Assembly (NCBI GenBank): GCA_035541775.1
Contig: DATKMP010000173.1
Location: 1 to 14,231, forward strand
Direction of reading: 5' to 3'
DNA length: 14,231 bases
Source of the DNA: DATKMP01 sp035541775
GTDB lineage: Bacteria; Bacteroidota; Ignavibacteria; UBA10030
Positions 7,334 to 14,231 of this stretch are shown one piece after another. The notes under the pieces are model-generated. The model made no database searches, was not told where the DNA came from, and saw only the letters and a list, made by a program, of their open reading frames with translations. The number at the start of each line of letters is the position of its first letter. Position 1 is the first letter of the stretch. A program made the position numbers and the translations under genes.

Positions 7334-8547
7334 AGACCCTGAATATTTTCTTGTCGGCATTCCGCGCCTTGCAGCGCAATAAGATGCGTTCGTTTCTTAC
7401 AATGTTGGGCATCATTATCGGTGTCGGCGCGGTCATCGCGATGCTAGCGATCGGACAAGGGGCAGAAACATCTGTGCAAAGCCAAATCGCGGCGTTAGGT
7501 ACCAACGTGTTAATGATTTTTCCCGGGTCACAGCAGCAAGGCGGCATTCGTTCCGGAGCCGGTACGATGACGACATTGACGGAAGACGATGCACTTGCGA
7601 TTACCAAAGAATGTTCCGCAGTTGCTTACGTTTCACCGGGAACCCGTACCAACGCGCAAATCATTGCAGGCGATTTGAATTGGGCAACCGGCATCGAGGG
7701 CGGCAGTGCGGACTATTTGAGCATCCGGACGTGGAGTGTTGCCGACGGTGATTTCTTTACAGAGGCAGATATCAAAACTGCGGGAAAAGTTTGTGTTCTC
7801 GGACAAACTGTCGTGGATAATTTATTTCCCGGAACTTCGCCCATCGACCAAACGGTGCGCATTCGTAACGTGCCATTTAAAGTGATCGGCGTGCTTTCGA
7901 GAAAAGGTCAGAATGCGATGGGGCAGGATCAAGACGATATTGTCCTCGTTCCTTATACGACGCTGCTGAAGCGGTTAACGCATAGTACTTTTTTACGATA
8001 TATTCTTGTCTCGGCAACATCGCAGAAAACCATGTCGCTTGCACAAGACCAAATTTCCGATATGCTGCGCAACCGGCACAAGCTCACAGCGAACGATGCC
8101 GATGATTTTACCATCCGCAATCAAAACGATATTGCGAATACCGCCGAAGCGACGACGAAAATTCTTACGTTGCTGCTCGCAAGTATCGCATCGGTGTCGT
8201 TATTGGTCGGCGGAATTGGCATTATGAATATTATGCTGGTTTCTGTTACCGAGCGAACGCGCGAAATCGGCATTCGTATGTCGATCGGCGCGCGCGGCAG
8301 AGATATCTTGACGCAATTTCTTATCGAAGCGCTTGTGTTGAGTTTGGTAGGAGGAACATTAGGAATTATTTTTGGCGTCACCGGATCGACACTGATATCT
8401 CATCTTGCAAAATGGCCGTCAATTATCACGCCGTTTTCTATTATTCTTTCGTTTGGATTTTCATTTGTGATCGGAATTTTCTTCGGTTATTACCCTGCAC
8501 GGAAAGCAGCAATGCTCAATCCGATCGATGCGTTAAGATACGAGTAA
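7330..8547 (+). CDS. MacB-type ABC transporter permease
   Basis: Inner-membrane permease of 405 residues with the MacB layout. One transmembrane helix near the N-terminus ('MLGIIIGVGAVIAMLAIGQG', about 20-40) precedes a large periplasmic domain (about 45-275), and three transmembrane helices form the C-terminal FtsX-like core. The cytoplasmic loop 'VTERTREIGIRMSIGARGRD' is the segment expected to couple to the ATPase. The end 'GYYPARKAAMLNPIDALRYE' is the standard family ending. This family works by mechanotransmission: ATP-driven movement of the periplasmic domain pushes substrate through the adaptor and outer-membrane channel. It begins on the ATGA overlap with the ATPase gene. It is the last gene of the operon and is followed by a strong terminator. 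Substrate could be a drug, peptide or lipid-like compound. Confidence 0.95.
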   Translation: MKTLNIFLSAFRALQRNKMRSFLTMLGIIIGVGAVIAMLAIGQGAETSVQSQIAALGTNVLMIFPGSQQQGGIRSGAGTMTTLTEDDALAITKECSAVAYVSPGTRTNAQIIAGDLNWATGIEGGSADYLSIRTWSVADGDFFTEADIKTAGKVCVLGQTVVDNLFPGTSPIDQTVRIRNVPFKVIGVLSRKGQNAMGQDQDDIVLVPYTTLLKRLTHSTFLRYILVSATSQKTMSLAQDQISDMLRNRHKLTANDADDFTIRNQNDIANTAEATTKILTLLLASIASVSLLVGGIGIMNIMLVSVTERTREIGIRMSIGARGRDILTQFLIEALVLSLVGGTLGIIFGVTGSTLISHLAKWPSIITPFSIILSFGFSFVIGIFFGYYPARKAAMLNPIDALRYE

Positions 8548-8572
8548 TAACGTTTTAAAAATCGTATCGAAT

Positions 8573-8627
8573 ATCCTTGCCGTTCATTTCTTTTTTGCCC
8601 TTAGGAAATGATGGCAAGGATTTTTAT
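8573..8627 (+). terminator. rho-independent terminator of the macAB-like operon
   Basis: ATCCTTGCC (8573-8581) pairs with GGCAAGGAT (8613-8621). An inner stem TCATTTC (8584-8590) pairs with GAAATGA (8605-8611), and the hairpin is followed by a T-rich run to 8627. It lies 25 bases past the permease stop. The T-run overlaps the stop codon (8624-8626) of the convergent cupin gene, so the hairpin also lies directly downstream of that gene on the other strand, where a U-tract is less clear. Confidence 0.85.
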
Positions 8628-8986
8628 TCTTGCCGATGAACCGTTTCCGGCGAGAATGCAGGCAGACACACAGCAATGTATTCTGCGCCGCCTTCATATG
8701 GAGTACTGTACTGCACCCATTCGGATTGGGAAATAAGAATCCCTTGTCCTGCCGGTACGTCGTACGTTTTCGTTTTTGTTTTCACGCGCAACGAACCTTT
8801 GAGCACGACCGTGTATTCGTCAAAGTCCGGACGCTGCGCCGGTTCTTCCCAGCCGGCAGGGCTTTGCATGCGGGCAATGCTGACGGTTGCCGTTTGACTG
8901 TTCACTCTGCCGAAATATTCTTCGATAATTTTTTTCTTCGTCCCCGCTGCTTCAATAATTTGCGGGTGTTCAATCAATGTTTCCAT
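8624..8986 (-). CDS. small cupin-domain protein
   Basis: Single-domain cupin of 120 residues, a compact beta-barrel of the type found in small-molecule binding proteins and simple enzymes. The first cupin motif reads 'PDFDEYTVVLKGSLRV' and the second 'YDVPAGQGILISQSEWVQYS'. The His residues that normally hold the metal are replaced: Asp/Glu stand in the first motif and a Trp lies where the second His is expected. The C-terminal 'AEYIAVCLPAFSPETVHR' recurs, as far as I recall, in a distinct cupin subfamily with the same 'FDEYT' motif, so the change is likely a family trait rather than damage. The reaction and ligand are unknown. It follows the DinB-family gene by 27 bases on the same strand, probably in one transcript. 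The ribosome binding site is weak (GTGAGAATG). Confidence 0.85.
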   Translation of the reverse strand: METLIEHPQIIEAAGTKKKIIEEYFGRVNSQTATVSIARMQSPAGWEEPAQRPDFDEYTVVLKGSLRVKTKTKTYDVPAGQGILISQSEWVQYSTPYEGGAEYIAVCLPAFSPETVHRQE

Positions 8987-9013
8987 ACATTCTCACGATT
9001 ATACAAAGTGAAA

Positions 9014-9514
9014 TTATTCCGGAGCTTTCATCCCGAATGCCGCCCATTCTTCTTTCGATGGACCATACACGCCCGGCACCTTGAGATGTGCTTGACGCAT
9101 TAACACCGTCATCTGTCCGCGATGATGTGCTTCGTGTTTGATGATGGCATAGAGCACGGCACCACGCGACCATTTTTCGCCGTACATCTCCAGCACCTCA
9201 GGCAGCATGGAATCGTTCCATTGTGTTTGAACATGGTGCAAGAGCAATTGCGATGCGCGTTCGTATGCATCGGCAATCACGGACGCGGATATCGGCGGTG
9301 CAGCATGTTCGGCAGGTGTATCGATGTTCAATCCTGCTTTCGATCCCATTTCTCCCAGCGTATGGATAATATGCCACGCCAGAGCGCCGAGTGTCCGTCC
9401 TTCGGACGAAACTTTTTGTTGAAGCGAAGAATCGCTCATAGCTTTCATCACTTTTAAAGTCGATGCGCTTTCGTGTTGCCAGTCATCGATAAAATCTTGT
9501 ACAGTGCGATACAT
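9014..9514 (-). CDS. DinB-family (DinB/YfiT-like) metal-binding protein
   Basis: A four-helix-bundle protein of 166 residues. The three His expected to bind a divalent metal are visible: H48 in 'GALAWHII', and H127 and H131 in 'IIKHEAHHRGQM'. The family includes thiol-dependent S-transferases (bacillithiol, mycothiol and others) and many damage-inducible proteins of unknown reaction, so the substrate stays open. I place the start at 9514: MYRTVQDFIDDW is how such proteins begin, and GAGGGA lies 9 bases upstream on the minus strand. The frame is open further up to 9694, but the added residues are low-complexity and derive from AT-rich intergenic sequence. It is first in a two-gene unit with the cupin. 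Confidence 0.9.
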   Translation of the reverse strand: MYRTVQDFIDDWQHESASTLKVMKAMSDSSLQQKVSSEGRTLGALAWHIIHTLGEMGSKAGLNIDTPAEHAAPPISASVIADAYERASQLLLHHVQTQWNDSMLPEVLEMYGEKWSRGAVLYAIIKHEAHHRGQMTVLMRQAHLKVPGVYGPSKEEWAAFGMKAPE

Positions 9515-9902
9515 AATATGGTTCCCTCTCGATATAGAATAAATATCAACTTCCTCTAATATACATGAATCTTTTAACAATATTCTTGTGAAAAATTGGT
9601 TTATAATCATTATTATAAAATGTACATCGGTTGTTCCATTGATTCCCTTACGGCTTGATACGTCGTGTGAACAAGATCGAATGATGATCGTCACATGAAA
9701 TGTGGGGGAAAGAGTCTATCTTTTAATAAATAGCATGACGTTAAAAAAGAAATTTATTGCTTCACAGTAATTTTCACGCACCAGTGAATATTTCCGTTTC
9801 AACAAAATAAAGAATTTATTCCCGCCGATTCTCCTTTTGTTCACTTCGAGTTTGTTCCGCGAATAATTCTTCGTAAAAAAAATCAAAAAGAAAGAATACA
9901 TT
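9515..9902. other. intergenic region with divergent promoters expected
   Basis: This 388-base AT-rich stretch lies between the start of the DinB-family gene and the start of the first type IX-secreted protein, so it should hold both promoters. I found no convincing -35/-10 pair. A short hairpin TTCAC (9773-9777) with GTGAA (9784-9788) and a small AATAAA-GAA-TTTATT palindrome are present. Open frames here are low-complexity and look accidental. Confidence 0.5.
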
Positions 9903-11309
9903 ATGAAACCTTTTGTAACCAAACTACGGCTTGTTGTTGTTCTTGCAGCAATGTGCACCGAAGCAATGGCCGCTACGATCTCGGGCACTATTTCGTACAC
10001 CGGTACTTCCACCGGAGAAGTACTCGTTGCGCTTTATCCCGACACCACCTTTAGCGGAAAACCATCGATCTACATTACGATGAACGAAACCGGCAGCTAC
10101 TCTCTCACAGGAATTTCCGACGGTACCTATTATGTCGTTTCGTTAATGACAAAATCATTAGACAGCATCCAGATGACGGACCCGTGGGGCGGGTATCGCG
10201 TATCGGGGAAGCTCACTCCGGTCGTCATTGCTGGAGCAAATAATGCAACAGGGATTAATATTACGTTAGTCGATGGAACGCAGCAATCGCATAATCCATT
10301 TTCCCAAAGTGAAATCACACCGGATCGAACCATTCAACTTTCCGACACCACATTGGCAGGCAACAGTCCGACTCTTGCATACGACGGCAGTTCGATCTAT
10401 CTGTACAAACACGATTCGACCAATGCAGAGGGTGCAAAAATTTATAAGATCGATCCGTCTTCAGGAACAATTCAAAATGTCTTTATTCTTTCCCTGCAAA
10501 GTCTACCCAATCGTATAAGCTGGATTGAATGTTTAGTTTTTCATAATTCTGTTCTTTGGGCAACAGGCGGCTATGGCGATCCATCGGGATCGGGATATAT
10601 CAGAGGAGTGTTTAAGATCGATATTGCAAGCAGTTCTTCTTCCAACCAGATACGTATCGATTCAACGATCGGCATGACGTTGGAAAATGGATTAGCAAGC
10701 GACGGCACCAATTTGTATGTTGCAATCGATTCCGGCACGGTGCATGGAATTAAAAAGTTTAATCCCGATCAAAGTTCCACATTGCCTGCATCGCTTTCGT
10801 ACCGCCTCAATGGATCGGTCAATTCGTTATCGTACGGTGCGGGACATCTCTGGGCACAAACAATGAATATTGTCGAAAACATAGATCCTGCAACCGGCAA
10901 TGTTGTTGCGAACTATAATATTCCCACCGCGAACCTTTATATTAATAATATGCTCTGGGGATACGACGAAAATAAAAATGCGATTCAAGAATATACCATT
11001 GCTTCGGCGACAGGAATAAAAAACAATGGCCAAAATCTTGTATCGCAATCGTACGAACTCTTGCAGAATTATCCCAATCCTTTTAACCCTTCGACGTTTA
11101 TTACCTATCAAGTACCGAAGGCAAGCCATGTGACTTTGCGAGTATTTGATATTTTGGGAAGGGAAGTAGCTGTGTTAGTGAACGAAGTTCAATCTGCCGG
11201 AACATATAAGGCCGTCTTTGATGCACAACATGTTTCAAGCGGTGTGTACTTTTATCAAATAAAAGCCGGCAGCTTTTTGCAAACGAAGAAAATGGTATTG
11301 ATAAAGTAA
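9903..11309 (+). CDS. type IX-secreted protein with beta-sandwich and propeller-like region
   Basis: Secreted or surface protein of 468 residues. A signal peptide with the core 'LVVVLAAMCTEAMA' should be cut after residue 23. Residues about 24-125 ('TISGTISYTGTSTGEVLVAL', 'TGSYSLTGISDGTYYVVS') look like a carboxypeptidase-regulatory or prealbumin-type beta-sandwich. Residues about 130-370 contain recurring strands of the form 'LAYDGSSIYLYKHD', 'GLASDGTNLYVAID', 'SLSYGAGHLWAQ', suggesting a beta-propeller; no enzyme motif is seen. From about 382 the type IX sorting domain begins with 'LLQNYPNPFNPST' and ends 'QTKKMVLIK'. That domain directs export through the Por/Gld secretion system, none of whose genes is in this window. 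The ribosome binding site is only purine-rich. The next gene starts 91 bases downstream without an obvious terminator between. Confidence 0.9.
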   Translation: MKPFVTKLRLVVVLAAMCTEAMAATISGTISYTGTSTGEVLVALYPDTTFSGKPSIYITMNETGSYSLTGISDGTYYVVSLMTKSLDSIQMTDPWGGYRVSGKLTPVVIAGANNATGINITLVDGTQQSHNPFSQSEITPDRTIQLSDTTLAGNSPTLAYDGSSIYLYKHDSTNAEGAKIYKIDPSSGTIQNVFILSLQSLPNRISWIECLVFHNSVLWATGGYGDPSGSGYIRGVFKIDIASSSSSNQIRIDSTIGMTLENGLASDGTNLYVAIDSGTVHGIKKFNPDQSSTLPASLSYRLNGSVNSLSYGAGHLWAQTMNIVENIDPATGNVVANYNIPTANLYINNMLWGYDENKNAIQEYTIASATGIKNNGQNLVSQSYELLQNYPNPFNPSTFITYQVPKASHVTLRVFDILGREVAVLVNEVQSAGTYKAVFDAQHVSSGVYFYQIKAGSFLQTKKMVLIK

Positions 11310-11400
11310 GAAATTGTTTTCGTCTTCAGGAACAAGCTTTATTCCAAGAAACAAAGCGTATGAGTGATGAAATGATCAAAAAAATATAGAAAGAGATCCA

Positions 11401-12651
11401 GTGAAAAAACAATTGTTGTGGTTATTATGTGTGTTCAGCGTCGTTGTTGAACTCGGTTCTGCGCAAACGGCATCGAATTATTTTATGCCGCTTCGTGTCG
11501 GGAATTATTTAAAGTTTCATACAACGGGAAGCATCGGATCGGACTGGTCGGCAAGAACCACCGTGTATTCGATCGAAGGGTCGAATGTCTTGTCCGGACG
11601 CGAATGCTTTCGACAGCGGGGATATGAAATTTTAGATGACACGAAAGATTCGAGCACCTTTCGCATCTTCTGGCTTCGTACCGATACAGCGGGTAACGTG
11701 GTCATGAATGCGATGGCGACCACCGAAGATGCCAATCTGGATTCTGCGGCATTTGTTCAGGCGCCGCTGTTTCCGAATGCATTTTTACATCTTGGTGCAG
11801 TTCTTTTGAATCCGTGGGATACCGTGACAGTAAAAGATTCTGTTGCGAGCGTCACAGAATCGGTATCTGTACCTGCCGGAACATTTACAAACTGTATCGA
11901 AATTGTCGAATCACAGATTAGTAAAACCGGCGCAGTGGTGTTTCTTGAGCATCAATATTATGCAGCCGGTGTCGGATTGGTGAAAAACATTCGCACCCTG
12001 CCGTCCCAAAGTGCGCACATTGATGAGTTGAATGAATATTCTGTTACAGCAGTGCATAATCCCTTGATCGGAACATGGACAAAAACGAGCGGACAGTCGG
12101 ATGCGAATAAATATATTTATTCAAGTAATTCGGATTTTAGTTCTCAGATGAATTCTGATACGACATACGCTGGAACATATACCGTCGATACCACAACGAC
12201 TCCATATCATCTTGTTTGGTATTTAAACGGAAAACGTATCAATCTCGCTATTTGGAGTGTTGCAGGAAATGTTTTAACCGTACAGACAAGCGGCCTTGAT
12301 ACAATAAATTTCCCCGCGGGATTTTCCGATCCTTCCTATTATACGAAAACGACTACCGCCGTAGAAAAAAATGAAAGCAACGTTCCTCAAACATTTTCCT
12401 TGTCGCAGAATTATCCCAATCCGTTCAATCCATCGACGGTGATTCGATATTCGATCCCAACGAGCGGAATGGTGACATTGAAAGTCTATGATATTTTAGG
12501 AAAAGAGATTTCCACGTTGGTGAACCAAGCCCAGAAGCCGGGAAATTATCAAGTAACTTGGAATACCGAAAGAATAACCAGCGGTGTCTATTTCTATAAA
12601 TTGCAGATCGGCAATATCGTTCAAACAAAAAAGATGCTGTTGATGAAGTAA
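11401..12651 (+). CDS. type IX-secreted protein, function unknown
   Basis: Protein of 416 residues starting at GTG, chosen because it gives a complete signal peptide (MKKQLLWLLCVFSVVVELGSA, split here at the cut site after GSA) and has AAAGAGAT upstream. Residues about 23-210 form a beta-rich domain with 'YFMPLRVGNYLKF', 'VPAGTFTNCIEIV' and 'QYYAAGVGLVK', a pattern seen in secreted proteins of this phylum. Residues about 218-325 begin 'NPLIGTWTK' and contain 'AGTYTVDTTTTPYHLVWYL', resembling a lipocalin-like fold. From about 330 the type IX sorting domain starts 'FSLSQNYPNPFNPST' and ends 'QTKKMLLMK'. Apart from this last domain it is unrelated to the preceding gene. Possibly co-transcribed with it; a terminator follows 39 bases after the stop. 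No catalytic residues were recognised. Confidence 0.9.
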   Translation: MKKQLLWLLCVFSVVVELGSAQTASNYFMPLRVGNYLKFHTTGSIGSDWSARTTVYSIEGSNVLSGRECFRQRGYEILDDTKDSSTFRIFWLRTDTAGNVVMNAMATTEDANLDSAAFVQAPLFPNAFLHLGAVLLNPWDTVTVKDSVASVTESVSVPAGTFTNCIEIVESQISKTGAVVFLEHQYYAAGVGLVKNIRTLPSQSAHIDELNEYSVTAVHNPLIGTWTKTSGQSDANKYIYSSNSDFSSQMNSDTTYAGTYTVDTTTTPYHLVWYLNGKRINLAIWSVAGNVLTVQTSGLDTINFPAGFSDPSYYTKTTTAVEKNESNVPQTFSLSQNYPNPFNPSTVIRYSIPTSGMVTLKVYDILGKEISTLVNQAQKPGNYQVTWNTERITSGVYFYKLQIGNIVQTKKMLLMK

Positions 12652-12690
12652 ATCGATGAGTTATCGAGCAGAGAAGTCGAAGAGGAAAAG

Positions 12691-12716
12691 GGCGCGTTGC
12701 AAGACGCGCCTTTTTT
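12691..12716 (+). terminator. rho-independent terminator
   Basis: GGCGCGT (12691-12697) pairs perfectly with ACGCGCC (12704-12710) around a TGCAAG loop, followed directly by six T. The stem is all but two bases G/C. It lies 39 bases past the stop of the second type IX-secreted protein. Confidence 0.93.
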
Positions 12717-12784
12717 ATTGTTCCATACTTGAATATAACATTTTTATTTTCTACTATAGCCATGTTCTGGCGTGAGGACAAAGA

Positions 12785-12800
12785 GGTAGGGACAGGTTTT
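12785..12800. repeat. possible half of a REP-type palindrome
   Basis: GGTAGGGACAGGTTTT resembles one arm of the 'GTAGGGACAGGTTT...AAACCTGTCCCTAC' palindromes that, from memory, recur in many genomes carrying REP-associated transposases. The opposite arm is not present nearby. It may be a decayed copy or chance. Confidence 0.2.
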
Positions 12801-12975
12801 AGGTTTTTTCTTTATGCGACAAGAAAATTTATGAAGAAAGAATAACGTCGAGGTAGCGGTATTTAAAATTTTCCATGTTCTTAGTACAACATTTATTTCT
12901 ACAGATCATTATCATCACACACAATAGAAGAGAAAAACCATAAAACACATATTGCTATTTTATCAGGAGGTTTCT

Positions 12976-14231
12976 ATGAGAGCGCATCGAGTGTTTTTTA
13001 TTTTTTTGATCATGGTAACATTTTTTCCTTACAGCAGTCTTCAGACACAACCCGCCGCGGTTGTGATTCTTTCTCCAAGAGATAGCTCTGCAGGATTACA
13101 AAATCCAATTCGTTTTACTTGGACCCAATCTCCGTTGGCACTGGCTTATACCGTTCAAGTTTCGACCGATACACTTTTTCATTCAACGATCATGAGCCGC
13201 TCCACCGCCGATACAACTTGTTCGACTTCAAGATTAGGAAGTTCAACACGGTACTATTGGAGAGTGAGAGCAGAAGATACCATCGGCGCATCAGTCTGGG
13301 CATACGGACTGTTCACGACGAAATTAGACACGCCGTCTCTTTCGGATCCCGAGTCGTATCCGTTTGGTACAAATCTTACTCCGACGTTGCATTGGAGCAA
13401 TGTTTGTTCATTCGCCTCTTATACCGTTCAACTTTCGGTCCTTTCGGATTTTTCTGTCCTCATAAAAAGCGTCAACACGTCTTTCGATTCGCTCACAGTA
13501 GATTCCTTAAGCAGAGCTACAACCTATTACTGGAGAGTAAAAGCATTTATAACGGGTGACACGACAGGATATTCCGGTTCACATTCTTTTACAACAATTC
13601 CCAATCTTCCTGCTGTCCCTCAATTGCTCTTTCCCGCAGATAATTCTACGGACAATGCGGTGAATGTCCGGCTTCGATGGAATCGTGTGGCAACGGCACA
13701 GTCCTACGATCTTCAGATAAGCGCCAGTCCGATTTTTTCGACTATTCTCAGAGACACAACAATCGTCGATACATTCTATCGTCCGCAACCGTTTTTCCGT
13801 CCCAACAAACAATATTTTTGGAGAGTCAGTGCAACCGATAATGGCGGCACGGGAAATTTCTCGGAGACCTATAGAATGATAACAGGCGCGGACACGAATA
13901 AACCCCAAATTGCATTCCAGAATATTGATATCGGGTCCGTAAAAACAGGATTGAGTATAGATACAAGTATCGTTATTAAAAACACGGGCAAAGAGGATTT
14001 AATTATTTCAAGCATTAAAAACAAGCTATGGACTTTCGTCAGTTCCGGTCTGCCGCTTAATCCTAAAAATGCAGCTTATGGTACTTATTCCATTTATTTT
14101 CTAACATCTATCGGAACGAATCTTTATACCGGAGGCATGGGGTACGGAATATACCTCTCAACAGACAATGGCAATAGCTGGAATGCTATCAATTCTGGTT
14201 TACCCATTTCGAATTCATTTCCTCCAACCAC
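12976..14231 (+). CDS. large secreted multidomain protein, cut by the window edge
   Basis: The frame opens at ATG 12976 with AGGAGG 5 bases upstream and stays open for 418 codons to the end of the window, so the C-terminus is missing. A signal peptide with core 'VFFIFLIMVTFF' is followed by three fibronectin-III-like repeats (about 27-114, 115-210, 211-304). Each has a central strand such as 'AYTVQVSTD', 'SYTVQLSVL' or 'SYDLQIS' and a late 'YYWRV(R/K)A' or 'YFWRVSA'. Residues about 311-347 ('FQNIDIGSVKTG', 'SIVIKNTGKEDLIISSI') begin an Ig-like domain of the HYDIN/choice-of-anchor D kind. At about 350 this gives way to an Asp-box/BNR segment ('LWTFVSSGLP', 'STDNGNSW'). Such proteins are extracellular adhesins or sensors of unknown ligand. 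A type IX sorting domain may lie beyond the edge. Confidence 0.88.
   Translation, partial: MRAHRVFFIFLIMVTFFPYSSLQTQPAAVVILSPRDSSAGLQNPIRFTWTQSPLALAYTVQVSTDTLFHSTIMSRSTADTTCSTSRLGSSTRYYWRVRAEDTIGASVWAYGLFTTKLDTPSLSDPESYPFGTNLTPTLHWSNVCSFASYTVQLSVLSDFSVLIKSVNTSFDSLTVDSLSRATTYYWRVKAFITGDTTGYSGSHSFTTIPNLPAVPQLLFPADNSTDNAVNVRLRWNRVATAQSYDLQISASPIFSTILRDTTIVDTFYRPQPFFRPNKQYFWRVSATDNGGTGNFSETYRMITGADTNKPQIAFQNIDIGSVKTGLSIDTSIVIKNTGKEDLIISSIKNKLWTFVSSGLPLNPKNAAYGTYSIYFLTSIGTNLYTGGMGYGIYLSTDNGNSWNAINSGLPISNSFPPT

Larger units (their letters stand above)
12652..12975. other. intergenic region with terminator and repeat-like half site
   Basis: These 324 bases separate the second type IX-secreted gene from the large multidomain gene. 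They hold a strong terminator (12691-12716), a GGTAGGGACAGGTTTT stretch (12785-12800) resembling half of a REP-type palindrome, and an AT-rich leader with AGGAGG at 12965-12970. No gene or convincing promoter was recognised. Confidence 0.6.

Noticed and set aside
9515..9694. Possible 60-residue N-terminal extension of the DinB-family protein
   Set aside because: The added residues are low-complexity and come from AT-rich intergenic DNA. The start at 9514 has a good ribosome binding site and the usual family beginning.
9716..10012. A 98-codon open frame on the minus strand
   Set aside because: It overlaps the signal peptide of the type IX-secreted gene, has Phe/Lys/Asn-rich AT-driven composition and no ribosome binding site.
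13119..13559. A 146-codon open frame on the plus strand
   Set aside because: It lies wholly inside the frame that starts at 12976, which has a strong ribosome binding site, signal peptide and recognisable domains. It is a shadow in another frame.

Overview
The window looks like chromosomal DNA from a member of the Bacteroidota/Chlorobiota/Ignavibacteriota group. The main reason is two secreted proteins that end in the type IX secretion sorting domain typical of that group, with a QNYPNPFNPST block, a 'DILG+E' strand and a terminal QTKKM-(L/V)-(L/M)-(I/M)-K. Many starts have only weak Shine-Dalgarno sequences, which also fits. No RNA gene, CRISPR array or intact insertion sequence was seen.

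Left part (1-4819). A DUF2283 gene sits on the minus strand beside a near-complete ettA (ABC-F translation factor). Between them is an unlisted broken gene (344-498). Its head starts MKTTRYFREQ, its tail is HNAFPDRNFKEDRK, and the middle is missing with a frameshift; its stop overlaps the DUF2283 start. A good sigma70-type promoter precedes it. This small two-gene module is bracketed by direct repeats of the ettA 3' end: the real one (546-625) and a detached 25-codon copy (53-130). Differences in the shared tail are almost all silent. The module therefore looks like a cassette inserted at the ettA 3' end. Divergently from ettA lies a Sel1-repeat secreted protein whose start is damaged or unusual, and convergent to that is an EamA-type transporter.

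Middle part (5031-8627). Three genes, each overlapping the next by 4 bases, encode a MacA-like adaptor, an ATPase and a MacB-type permease. Together they form an inner-membrane export machine with the MacB ATPase and permease split into two polypeptides. A strong hairpin terminator closes the operon. No outer-membrane TolC-type partner is encoded here. Convergent to it is a minus-strand pair, a DinB-family protein followed by a small cupin.

Right part (9903-14231). Two consecutive type IX-secreted proteins share only their C-terminal sorting domain. A GC-rich terminator follows. After it, behind a strong AGGAGG ribosome binding site, begins a large secreted multidomain protein: three fibronectin-III-like repeats, a piece of an Ig-like domain, then an Asp-box/BNR-type segment. 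It runs off the right edge, so it lacks a visible stop.
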